A model generated the notes under the pieces. It was not told the origin of the DNA, searched no databases, and saw nothing but the letters and a program-made list of their open reading frames with translations. Shown here piece after piece: positions 1-5,635 of a stretch of DNA of 5,635 bases (position 1 is the stretch's first letter; the number at the start of each line of letters is the position of its first letter). This stretch comes from an uncultured Collinsella sp. Its GTDB lineage: Bacteria; Actinomycetota; Coriobacteriia; Coriobacteriales; Coriobacteriaceae. The stretch is taken from NCBI GenBank assembly GCA_905198825.1, contig CAJKEF010000091.1:1-5635 (forward strand), written 5' to 3'. The translations under genes and the position numbers were made by a program.

Positions 1-20
1 CTGTCCCCTTTGTGGTGGTT
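1..20. repeat. Possible edge of a GTCCCC-type dispersed intergenic repeat
   Basis: The window opens with CTGTCCCCTTTGTGGTGG, outside any gene. Words built around GTCCCC/GGGGAC next to TTTGTGG resemble REP-like intergenic repeats remembered from several gut and environmental bacteria. The element is cut by the window edge and only one copy is seen here, so this rests on resemblance only. Confidence 0.2.
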
Positions 21-27
21 GAGCGTT

Positions 28-44
28 AAAAGCGAAATATCGCT
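28..44 (-). terminator. Possible weak intrinsic terminator of the flavodiiron gene
   Basis: Read on the minus strand, a perfect 5-bp stem (AGCGA / TCGCT, plus-strand 40-44 and 31-35) with a 4-nt loop is followed by TTTT (31-28). The stem begins inside the TAG stop codon of the flavodiiron gene. The stem is short and the T run is only four bases, so termination may be inefficient. Confidence 0.4.
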
Positions 45-1203
45 ACTTGGAAAGCTCGTCGGCGAGGGCCTCGATCTGAGCGCGCGAGGCGTCGTTGAGC
101 GACCCCAGCACAGTCACCTTGTTCTGCGCCAGGGTGATGTCCTTCATACCCTCGAGCTCCTTAGTCATAACCTTGGCAGCGGTGGGCGCCCAGGAGCCGG
201 CCTCGACGAGCGCCACGGTGCGGTTCTGGTAGGCATGCTCGGCGAGCGTGTGGATAAAGGTGCTCATGAACGGGAAGATCTCGCCCTGATAGGTGATAGA
301 GGCGAGCACCAGACGGTCATAGCGGAACGCATCCTCAACAGCCTCGGCCATATCGTCGCGAGCCAGGTCAAAGACGGAAACCTTCTGGCCGCGGGCCTCG
401 AGCGCAGATGCGAGCTCTTCAACGGCAGCCTTCAGATGCCCATACACACTCGCATAGGCAATCGTGATGCCCTCGTCCTCAGGCTGATAGCTCGACCAGG
501 TGTTGTAGGTGTCGAGGTAATAGCCCAGGTTCTCGGTCAGCACGGGGCCGTGAAGCGGGCAAATGATCTGGATGTCCAGATTGGCGGCCTTCTTGAGCAC
601 GGCCTGCACAAACTTGCCGAACTTGCCCACGATGCCAAAGTAGTAACGGCGCGCTTCGCAAGCCCAGCCCTCGGGATCCTCGATGTCGTTGGCGCCAAAC
701 TTGCCAAAGCCGTCGGCACTAAAGAGCACCTTGTCGGTGGCCTCGTAGGAGAACAACACCTCGGGCCAGTGAACATTGGGGGCACCGACAAAGGTTAGGC
801 TGTGGCCGCCCAGGTCGAGCACGTCGCCATCTTTGACGACCATCTTGCGCTCGGAGAAGTCGGTGCCAAAGTAGTTGACCATCATGCGGAAAGCACCCAT
901 GCTAGCCACAATCTGCGCCTGGGGATAGCGCTCCATAAAGGCGGCGATACCGGCGGAGTGATCGGGCTCCATGTGATGGACGACCAGGTAGTCGGGCGTA
1001 CGGCCATCGAGCGCGGCCTCGAGGTTGCCGAGCCATTCGTCGACAAAGCCAGCGTCAACCGAATCGGCGACAGCGATTTTATCGCCCAAGATAACATAGC
1101 TGTTGTATGCCATGCCGTTCTCGGACACGTCGTACTGGCCCTCGAACAGGTCAATGTCGTGATCGTCGACACCGATGTAGCGGATATCCTTGGTGATCTC
1201 CAT
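43..1203 (-). CDS. Flavodiiron protein (class A, FprA/ROO-like)
   Basis: This encodes a 386-residue soluble cytoplasmic protein that reduces O2 to water and/or NO to N2O, protecting an anaerobe from oxidative or nitrosative stress. Residues 1 to about 240 form the metallo-beta-lactamase-like diiron domain; the expected ligands are all present: H77-x-E79-x-D81-H82, H145, D164 and H218. Residues about 245-386 form a flavodoxin-like FMN domain, with SITYQGEIFP (302-311) and AGSWAPT (335-341) as FMN-loop segments. The length is typical of the two-domain class A form, with no fused rubredoxin or reductase domain, so electrons must come from a separate partner not encoded here. The ATG at 1203 was chosen because AGGAGG lies 9 nt upstream (plus-strand 1213-1218); an in-frame start at 1266 would add 21 residues and has no such site. 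O2 versus NO preference cannot be read from the sequence. Confidence 0.93.
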   Translation of the reverse strand: MEITKDIRYIGVDDHDIDLFEGQYDVSENGMAYNSYVILGDKIAVADSVDAGFVDEWLGNLEAALDGRTPDYLVVHHMEPDHSAGIAAFMERYPQAQIVASMGAFRMMVNYFGTDFSERKMVVKDGDVLDLGGHSLTFVGAPNVHWPEVLFSYEATDKVLFSADGFGKFGANDIEDPEGWACEARRYYFGIVGKFGKFVQAVLKKAANLDIQIICPLHGPVLTENLGYYLDTYNTWSSYQPEDEGITIAYASVYGHLKAAVEELASALEARGQKVSVFDLARDDMAEAVEDAFRYDRLVLASITYQGEIFPFMSTFIHTLAEHAYQNRTVALVEAGSWAPTAAKVMTKELEGMKDITLAQNKVTVLGSLNDASRAQIEALADELSK

Positions 1204-1212
1204 CAGGCAAAG

Positions 1213-1218
1213 CCTCCT
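1213..1218 (-). promoter_or_regulatory. Shine-Dalgarno site of the flavodiiron gene
   Basis: AGGAGG on the minus strand lies 9 nt before the ATG at 1203. It fixes the start and rules out the longer frame beginning at 1266. Confidence 0.85.
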
Positions 1219-1219
1219 A

Positions 1220-1243
1220 GATAGACAAAAGAACCCGTCTATC
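1220..1243 (-). promoter_or_regulatory. Inverted repeat GATAGAC-N10-GTCTATC in the flavodiiron leader
   Basis: Two perfect 7-bp arms (1220-1226 and 1237-1243) are separated by 10 bp. The repeat overlaps the first bases of the predicted -10 box and ends one base from the Shine-Dalgarno site. It could be an operator for a dimeric regulator, or an RNA hairpin that affects ribosome access. The arms are seen directly; the role is inferred. Confidence 0.45.
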
Positions 1244-1249
1244 ATAACA
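1241..1249 (-). promoter_or_regulatory. Extended -10 promoter element of the flavodiiron gene
   Basis: On the minus strand TGTTATGAT contains a -10 hexamer TATGAT (5 of 6 to consensus) with an upstream TGn extension. No good -35 hexamer is found at 16-18 bp, which is tolerated by extended -10 promoters. It would start transcription about 30 nt before the ATG, giving the gene its own promoter separate from the repressor gene upstream. Confidence 0.5.
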
Positions 1250-1332
1250 CTCGCCTTTAGAGCCACAGCTATCTACCGGCATCCTTATCGATTGTTATTG
1301 ATGCGGAATATACCGCTTTTGACCTGCAAAAA

Positions 1333-2364
1333 CTATGCGCGAGGCTCTGCCGTGCTATGTCGAACGATGAGCTGACCGGGAATGCGAATGGCGACGGTTT
1401 TGTCCGTTGCCCCCGCCTTGGGAACCGCGTGCTCGAATACCTCGCGCCCACGCTGATGCAAATCGAATCGAACGGTCGTGAGCTCGTTATGCGCGACAAA
1501 GTCGTCGAGCGAGTCATCGACGCCCACCACGCTCACGTCCTCGGGCACGCGCAAGCCGCTATCGCGCAGCGCTGCAATGACGCCATTTGCCATCTGATCG
1601 TTTGCCGCATAGATCGCCGTCATGGTGCGATCGTGTTCGGCCAGGTACCTACCGGCCTCGTAACCGCTGTTGGCAGACCAGTCGCCCTCAAGCAGCTCTA
1701 CCGGCTCGATGTGCTTACGCTCGAGCGCATCCTGCCAACCGGCGCGACGGAACTGCTCGTCGACCGAAAAGGACGGGCCGCCGATATAACGAATCTGCTC
1801 GTGTCCCAGCTCAAACAGATGATCCATGAGCAACAGCGAGCAGCCGTAATGATCGGAGTCAACCGTAGTCACCCGCGGGTGCGCATACATGGTAACGATG
1901 ACCGTGCCAATACCCGGCAACGGATCGAACGTCTCAAAATCGGGAGCCATACGGCTCATGCCGATAATGATGCCGTCCACGGGCAGCGCGGCCATACGAC
2001 GTGTTGCCTCGGCAAGAGAGAATTCCTCGGTCTTGGACATCTCGACCAGTGTGATGGCGCAATTATGCTCGCGAGCAGCGCTGGCGATGCCGTCGATCAT
2101 TGAGAGGTTGCCAAACTTGGTGACATCGTTGACGCACAGGCCGACCGAATGGTAACGGCCGTCACGCAACGAACGGCCGGCATAGCTCGGACGGAAGCCG
2201 AGCTCTTGCATAGCGGCTTGCACGCGCTGGCGCGTCTGTTCGTTAACGTTGGGCAATCCGTTGGCAACGCGCGAAACCGTCTGTTGCGAAACACCGGCAG
2301 CGCGGGCAACGTCGGCCATGGATACCGGACGCGTACCCGTATCGTTGGAAGGGCGCCTTGCCAC
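1333..2364 (-). CDS. LacI/GalR-family transcriptional regulator, probable repressor of galKT
   Basis: This encodes a 343-residue DNA-binding regulator. The N-terminal helix-turn-helix spans about residues 14-36 (SMADVARAAGVSQQTVSRV), with recognition positions Q27, Q28 and R32. A hinge segment with the conserved leucine (RSLRDG, L66) follows. The rest is a periplasmic-binding-protein-like sugar sensor and dimer domain with family landmarks: the VDSDHYG segment (168-174), LGHEQIRYIGG (186-196), AANDQMANG (253-261) and VPEDVSVVGVDDS (273-285). The length is normal. The GTG at 2364 was chosen because GAAGGTGA sits just upstream with 4 nt between; a longer frame from a GTG at 2424 adds 20 unrelated residues and has no ribosome-binding site. 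The gene is divergent from galK across a region with three LacI-type operators, so local control of galKT, and perhaps of itself, is the likely role. The inducer (galactose or a derivative) is a guess from context. Confidence 0.93.
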   Translation of the reverse strand: MARRPSNDTGTRPVSMADVARAAGVSQQTVSRVANGLPNVNEQTRQRVQAAMQELGFRPSYAGRSLRDGRYHSVGLCVNDVTKFGNLSMIDGIASAAREHNCAITLVEMSKTEEFSLAEATRRMAALPVDGIIIGMSRMAPDFETFDPLPGIGTVIVTMYAHPRVTTVDSDHYGCSLLLMDHLFELGHEQIRYIGGPSFSVDEQFRRAGWQDALERKHIEPVELLEGDWSANSGYEAGRYLAEHDRTMTAIYAANDQMANGVIAALRDSGLRVPEDVSVVGVDDSLDDFVAHNELTTVRFDLHQRGREVFEHAVPKAGATDKTVAIRIPGQLIVRHSTAEPRA

Positions 2365-2455
2365 AAAATCACCTTCGCTCTCGCAGGATCTGAATAGTGC
2401 GAATGTCGGCCCGGACAGAAACACACCCCGCGCCGAAGCCCGCTATCGTCGGACG

Positions 2456-2473
2456 CATGTTAACGTACTCTAC
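2456..2473. promoter_or_regulatory. LacI-type operator, site 1
   Basis: The site reads CATGTTAACGTACTCTAC, with the shared 13-bp word TGTTAACGTACTC at 2458-2470 and a central CpG at 2464-2465. Its outer bases are less palindromic than those of site 2. It lies about 92 bp upstream of the repressor's GTG and could serve autoregulation or DNA looping. Its centre is 123 bp from that of site 2. Confidence 0.65.
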
Positions 2474-2560
2474 TTTTTCTATCAGCGGTTCTTTTGCTCC
2501 ATATGTCCATACGGCCACACCGTTCACGGCCGAAAATCTACCGATTACCAGATTCTCAAA

Positions 2561-2650
2561 AAAGGAGATACATTGTGTTATGAGTACGTTAACATACCCT
2601 TTAACGTGCGGCGCCGCAAACGTCTGGTTTGTGGTGCTCAATATTGTTAA
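2561..2650 (+). other. Leader with strong ribosome-binding sequence and short overlapping frames
   Basis: AAAGGAGA (2561-2568) is followed at suitable distances by three possible starts. TTG at 2573 opens a 25-codon frame ending at a TAA (2648-2650) inside operator site 3; its product is basic in the middle (RRRKR) and has three Cys. GTG at 2575 gives only GTG-TTA-TGA. ATG at 2580 overlaps that TGA and is in frame with galK, which would add 41 residues to GalK. None has homology that I recognise. It may be a regulatory leader peptide, or a chance arrangement around the operators. Confidence 0.25.
2579..2596. promoter_or_regulatory. LacI-type operator, site 2 (inverted orientation)
   Basis: TATGAGTACGTTAACATA is an 18-bp imperfect palindrome: TATG/CATA ends and AC-GT centre match, with central CpG at 2587-2588 and three mismatched pairs between. 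It carries the 13-bp word of the other sites in reverse orientation (2582-2594). Its centre is 64 bp from that of site 3, close to six helical turns, which suits looping or cooperative binding. Confidence 0.7.
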
Positions 2651-2662
2651 CGTACTCATAAT
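2635..2662 (+). promoter_or_regulatory. Candidate galKT promoter
   Basis: CATAAT (2657-2662) matches the -10 consensus at 5 of 6 positions; TGCTCA (2635-2640) is a poor -35 (3 of 6) with a 16-bp spacer. Transcription would start near 2669, about 34 nt before galK. Operator site 3 covers the spacer and part of the -10 box, which fits repression by steric block. A promoter farther upstream, giving a longer leader, is also possible. Confidence 0.35.
2643..2660. promoter_or_regulatory. LacI-type operator, site 3 (galK-proximal)
   Basis: ATTGTTAACGTACTCATA contains the shared 13-bp word at 2645-2657 and a central CpG at 2651-2652. With site 2 it makes a perfect 17-bp inverted repeat (2578-2594 against 2645-2661). 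Its position over the candidate -10 region makes it the likeliest primary repression site for galKT. Confidence 0.7.
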
Positions 2663-2702
2663 GACACGGACCAGTCTCTCCGGCGTCAAGGAAAGGACCC
2701 GT

Positions 2703-3908
2703 ATGACCGCCCCCGACGAAAAGATACTCGCCACCCTCACCAAGCTGTTTGAGGAGGAGTTTGGTCCCATCGACGAGCGCCAGGTGCTCTACGTGCACGC
2801 GCCCGGCCGTTCCGAGATCAGCGGCAACCACACCGACCACGAGGGTGGCCACGTTATCGCCGGCTCGCTCGATGTCGCTGTCGACGGCATCGCCGTGGCA
2901 ACCGACTCCAACAAGGTCCGCGTTGCCGATGAGGGCTACCCCACCTTTGAGATCACGCTCGACACGCTGGATGTTCAGGAGTCCGAGAAGGGCACGTCCG
3001 CAAGCCTCGTGCGCGGTATGGCCCACGAGATTGCAGCCCTTGGCGTTGAGCCCAAGGGTTTCGACTTCGCCTTTACCTGCTCCGTCCCCTCGGGTGGCGG
3101 TCTTTCGAGCTCCGCTGCTGTCGAGGCGGCATACGGCCGCGCTATGGAGACGCTTTGGGGCGCGCCCGTGATTAAGCCCGTCGCACTCGCCCAGATGAGC
3201 CAGCGCACCGAGAACAACTATTACGGCAAGCCCTGCGGTCTGATGGACCAGGCCGCTGTGTGCCTGGGCGGCCTTGCCTACATGGACTTTGAGGATCAAG
3301 CCCAGCCTAAGACCCAGAAGCTCGAGCTCAACTTTGAGGATCACGGCTACGCGCTCGTGCTCGTTAAGGTCGGCGCCGACCACGTGGCCGCCACCGATGA
3401 CTACGCCGCCGTTCCACGCGAAATGCAAGACGTCGCCGCCGAGTTTGGCAAGGCACGCCTGTGCGAGGTAAACGTTGCCGATTTTGACGCCAAGCTCCCC
3501 GAGCTGCGCGCCAAGCTGGGCGACCGCGCCTGCCTGCGCGCCGTTCACTACTGGTACGAGAACGGCCTGGTCGATAAGCGCTGGGCGGCCCTGAACGCCG
3601 GCGACATTGACAAGTTCCTGGTCCTGACGCGCGAGTCCGGCGCCAGCTCCGCCATGTACCTGCAAAATGTCGTTGCCAAACTGGGTTCTGAGCAGCCTTC
3701 CATGTATGCCCTGGCACTGGCCGAGCATGTGCTCGACGGCCGCGGTGCCGTCCGCATCCACGGCGGTGGCTTTGGCGGCACCATCCAGGCCTTCGTGCCG
3801 CTCGATCTGGTCGACACCTTCATTGCCAAGATGAACGGCTTGCTGGGCGAGGGCTCTGCCCGCCACTACGCGATTTCTGACAAGGGGGCTTACGCGGCAT
3901 GGCTGTAA
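2703..3908 (+). CDS. galK: Galactokinase (GHMP kinase family), variant sugar-binding motif
   Basis: This encodes a 401-residue cytoplasmic kinase expected to convert galactose and ATP to galactose 1-phosphate, the first committed Leloir step. The N-terminal sugar signature is at about 34-49 (PGRSEISGNHTDHEGG), with R36, H43 and D45 conserved but Asn at 42 where classical galactokinases have Glu, and His at 46 where they usually have Tyr. The GHMP ATP loop is PSGGGLSSSA (129-138). The catalytic Asp is D182 in CGLMDQ, Y234 may be the sugar-contacting Tyr, and the C-terminal motif is GGGFGG (354-359). The length is normal. The ATG at 2703 has GAAAGGA about 6 nt upstream. The frame stays open far upstream, and an ATG at 2580 could add 41 residues, but the extension is unlike GalK. 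The gene overlaps galT by 10 bp, so the two are very probably co-transcribed. Another sugar as substrate is possible because of the motif change, although pairing with galT favours galactose. Confidence 0.9.
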   Translation: MTAPDEKILATLTKLFEEEFGPIDERQVLYVHAPGRSEISGNHTDHEGGHVIAGSLDVAVDGIAVATDSNKVRVADEGYPTFEITLDTLDVQESEKGTSASLVRGMAHEIAALGVEPKGFDFAFTCSVPSGGGLSSSAAVEAAYGRAMETLWGAPVIKPVALAQMSQRTENNYYGKPCGLMDQAAVCLGGLAYMDFEDQAQPKTQKLELNFEDHGYALVLVKVGADHVAATDDYAAVPREMQDVAAEFGKARLCEVNVADFDAKLPELRAKLGDRACLRAVHYWYENGLVDKRWAALNAGDIDKFLVLTRESGASSAMYLQNVVAKLGSEQPSMYALALAEHVLDGRGAVRIHGGGFGGTIQAFVPLDLVDTFIAKMNGLLGEGSARHYAISDKGAYAAWL

Positions 3909-5527
3909 TGACTGATGTGCGCGAGGCCGCGCAGAACCTGATCGAGTACGCTATCCACCGATCGATGATCGGCCAGGACGACCGCATCTGGGCCTACAAC
4001 ACCATTCTGGAGTGCATCGGCGCTGCGGGACCGGCGCTCGATATGGCCTGGGCGCTCCAGGTTGAGAAACTCTCGCTCTTGCACCCCGATACCCTGCCCG
4101 ACTTTGATCTTGAAGGCACGCTTGCCGCGCTTGCCGAGGCCGCCGTTGCCAACGGTGCTGCCGAGGACACGGCGTCGGGCCGCGACCGCATCGCCATGCG
4201 CATCATGGGCGCGCTCATGCCGAGGCCTTCGGTTGTAAACGAGGAGTTCAACGGACGTATGGGCGTCAATGAGCCCCGCGCCGCGACCGACTGGTTCTAC
4301 GGCCTGTGCTGTGACGCCGGTTACGTGCGCCGCGCCGCCATCGCGCGCAATATCAAATGGAGCACCCCCACCAACTGGGGCGACCTCGAGATCACCATCA
4401 ACCTGTCCAAGCCTGAGAAGGACCCGCGCGATATCGCCGCGGCCGGTGCGGCCAAGAACACGGGCGAGAAGTATCCCGCCTGCCAGCTGTGCATCGAAAA
4501 CGAAGGCTACCCTGGACGCTCCGCCGCAACCGACGGCGGCGCTCACCCCGCTCGCCAAAACCTGCGCGTTATCCCCATCCAGCTCGACGGCGAGCGCTGG
4601 GGCTTCCAGTACAGCCCGTATGCGTACTTTAACGAGCACTGCATTGCCATGAGCTCCAAGCATCGCCCGATGCACGTGGATCGCAAGAGCCTCTCCTGTT
4701 TGCTCGACTTTGTGGACCTGTTCCCGCACTACTTTATCGGCTCTAATGCCGACCTGCCCATCGTGGGCGGCTCGATTCTGTCGCACGACCACTTCCAAGG
4801 CGGCGCGCACGAGTTCCCCATGATGCATGCCACCGAAGTCTCGCAGTTTAGCGTGCCCGGCTTTGACCAGGTCAGCGGTACCGTGCTGCAGTGGCCGCTT
4901 TCGGTGCTGCGCCTGCGCTCGCACGACCGCGCTCAGCTGCTCGATGCCGCCGAGAAGATTATTCTCGCCTGGCGCGAGTGGACCGATGAGTCGGTTGGCG
5001 TCATCGCGCACACAGTCGACGGCACGGCGCACAACACCGTGACGCCCGTCATCCGCCGCGTCGACTCCCGCGGCAATGCCGGCGGCGAGATCTACGAGGC
5101 TTACCTGGCGCTTCGCTGCAATATCACGACCGACGAGCATCCGCTGGGCGTATTCCACCCGCATGCCGAGTATCACCATATTAAAAAGGAGAACATCGGT
5201 CTGATCGAAGTCATGGGCCTGGCCATTTTGCCGCCGCGCTTGGTTCCCGAGCTCGACGCTGTCCGCGAGCACCTGCTAGCGGCCAAAGCCGATGCCAGCT
5301 ACGCCCTTGCCAGCGCGCTCGAGGGCGACGACCTTTGCCGCAGCCACGCCGCATGGGCCGAGGACGTCTTTGCCCGCCGCGCCGATGAGCTTACGGCGGA
5401 TAACGCCATCGATATCCTGCACGAGGAGGTCGGCGTGGTATTTGGCCACGTGCTCGACAACGCCGGCGTCTTTAAGTGGGACGAAGCCGGCCGCGCCGCC
5501 CAACAGCGCTTTATCGACTCACTGTAA
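3899..5527 (+). CDS. galT: UDP-glucose--hexose-1-phosphate uridylyltransferase (class II GalT)
   Basis: This encodes a 542-residue cytoplasmic enzyme that exchanges uridylyl between UDP-glucose and galactose 1-phosphate, yielding UDP-galactose and glucose 1-phosphate. It belongs to the long form common in Firmicutes and some Actinomycetota, not the roughly 350-residue E. coli form. Landmarks in order: YPACQLCIENEGYPGR (192-207), YFNEH (243-247), and the active site GGSILSHDHFQGG (290-302), in which H296-x-H298-x-Q300 is the HxHxQ triad and H298 the expected nucleophile; then HNTVTPVIR (378-386) and HPHAEYHHIKKENIGLIEVM (420-439). It is somewhat longer than the roughly 500 residues I recall for the class. 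The ATG at 3899 follows AAGGGGG (3882-3888) by 10 nt; an in-frame ATG at 3908 overlapping the galK stop is the alternative and would remove three residues. Tight overlap with galK implies translational coupling. Confidence 0.94.
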   Translation: MAVMTDVREAAQNLIEYAIHRSMIGQDDRIWAYNTILECIGAAGPALDMAWALQVEKLSLLHPDTLPDFDLEGTLAALAEAAVANGAAEDTASGRDRIAMRIMGALMPRPSVVNEEFNGRMGVNEPRAATDWFYGLCCDAGYVRRAAIARNIKWSTPTNWGDLEITINLSKPEKDPRDIAAAGAAKNTGEKYPACQLCIENEGYPGRSAATDGGAHPARQNLRVIPIQLDGERWGFQYSPYAYFNEHCIAMSSKHRPMHVDRKSLSCLLDFVDLFPHYFIGSNADLPIVGGSILSHDHFQGGAHEFPMMHATEVSQFSVPGFDQVSGTVLQWPLSVLRLRSHDRAQLLDAAEKIILAWREWTDESVGVIAHTVDGTAHNTVTPVIRRVDSRGNAGGEIYEAYLALRCNITTDEHPLGVFHPHAEYHHIKKENIGLIEVMGLAILPPRLVPELDAVREHLLAAKADASYALASALEGDDLCRSHAAWAEDVFARRADELTADNAIDILHEEVGVVFGHVLDNAGVFKWDEAGRAAQQRFIDSL

Positions 5528-5563
5528 TGATCCCCTGGGGACGGAGGAAAACGGATCATTTTT
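5526..5563 (+). terminator. Rho-independent terminator of the galKT operon
   Basis: Perfect 8-bp arms AATGATCC (5526-5533) and GGATCATT (5553-5560) flank a 19-nt loop, and a run of five T (5559-5563) follows. The first arm starts within the galT TAA stop. A nested alternative hairpin, TCCCC-T-GGGGA (5531-5541), competes for part of the arm. The purine-rich loop (GGGGACGGAGGAAAACGG) also looks like a repeat-type element. Confidence 0.7.
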
Positions 5564-5635
5564 GCCCCCGAGGACACCTGCGTAATACATCTGCCACGAA
5601 AAGCGCCCATCTACTACGTTTAAGCCGCTACCCTC
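5564..5635. other. Non-coding tail with no recognised feature
   Basis: No reading frame with a ribosome-binding site, RNA gene or clear repeat is visible after the terminator. CTACTACGTTTAAG (5611-5624) faintly resembles the galK operators around TACGTT but lacks their palindromic ends. Confidence 0.6.

Larger units (their letters stand above)
2365..2702. other. 338-bp divergent regulatory region between the LacI-family gene and galK
   Basis: This region contains no convincing long gene. It is less GC-rich than its flanks between about 2460 and 2660. It holds three operator-like sites, a Shine-Dalgarno-like sequence with short overlapping frames (2561-2650), a candidate galK promoter (2635-2662) and a short CGGCC/GGCCG inverted repeat (2512-2532). 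No clear promoter for the LacI-family gene was found; a weak candidate on its strand is TTTCTG and CACTAT separated by 16 bp, within about 2395-2422. Confidence 0.8.

Noticed and set aside
10..798. 262-codon plus-strand frame opposite the flavodiiron gene
   Set aside because: It is antisense to a protein with all iron ligands conserved and shows no recognisable motif.
1303..1320. Hairpin GCGG-AATATA-CCGC followed by TTTT on the plus strand
   Set aside because: It looks terminator-like only on the plus strand, where no gene precedes it; on the minus strand, where it would serve the LacI-family gene, no T run follows. The 4-bp stem is also weak.
1357..2103. 248-codon plus-strand frame opposite the LacI-family gene
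   Set aside because: It has no motif, and the opposite strand carries a complete LacI-family protein.
2512..2532. CGGCC / GGCCG inverted repeat with 11-nt loop
   Set aside because: A 5-bp GC-rich stem is expected by chance in this composition, and it has no T run or other supporting context.
2601..3866. 421-codon open frame on the minus strand opposite galK
   Set aside because: It is the mirror of a GC-rich gene with strong third-position bias; its product is low-complexity Gly/Ala/Val with no recognisable domain, while the plus strand encodes a clear GalK.
3890..5272. 460-codon open frame on the minus strand opposite galT
   Set aside because: It is a codon-bias shadow of galT with no domain signal and no ribosome-binding site; the plus strand has unmistakable GalT motifs.
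5611..5624. CTACTACGTTTAAG as a fourth LacI-type operator
   Set aside because: It shares only TACGTT and a few flanking bases with the three galK sites, has poor palindromic symmetry and has no visible promoter next to it.

Overview
The window is high-GC bacterial DNA with compact genes, short leaders and good Shine-Dalgarno sites. The combination of a class A flavodiiron protein (an anaerobe's O2/NO scavenger), a long 'Firmicutes-type' GalT and a galactokinase of the GNHTDH variety suggests an anaerobic gut Actinomycetota of the class Coriobacteriia, possibly Collinsella-like. That assignment is inference from gene content and composition; no rRNA or other marker is present.

Layout. On the minus strand, 43-1203 encodes a flavodiiron protein with all iron-ligand positions intact. 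Its short leader (1204-1250) carries an extended -10 box, a 7-bp inverted repeat and an AGGAGG site. Upstream of it, also on the minus strand, 1333-2364 encodes a LacI/GalR-family repressor that starts at GTG. A 338-bp divergent intergenic region (2365-2702) separates the repressor from the plus-strand pair galK (2703-3908) and galT (3899-5527), whose reading frames overlap by 10 bp. A hairpin followed by a T run closes the pair at 5526-5563. The last 72 bases contain no recognisable gene.

How the parts work together. GalK and GalT carry out the phosphorylation and uridylyl-transfer steps of the Leloir pathway; no epimerase or mutarotase gene lies in the window. The divergently transcribed LacI-type protein is the obvious candidate regulator. 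The intergenic region holds three copies of a 13-bp word, TGTTAACGTACTC, at the centre of 18-bp imperfect palindromes with the central CpG expected of LacI-family operators. The copy nearest galK overlaps the best promoter candidate. The flavodiiron gene looks functionally separate and has its own promoter signals.

Most interesting points: the three operators keep the same asymmetric core, and two of them form a perfect 17-bp inverted repeat; a strong ribosome-binding sequence with short overlapping reading frames sits inside the operator region; and the galactokinase has Asn-His instead of Glu-His in its sugar-binding signature. No clearly new multi-gene system is visible.
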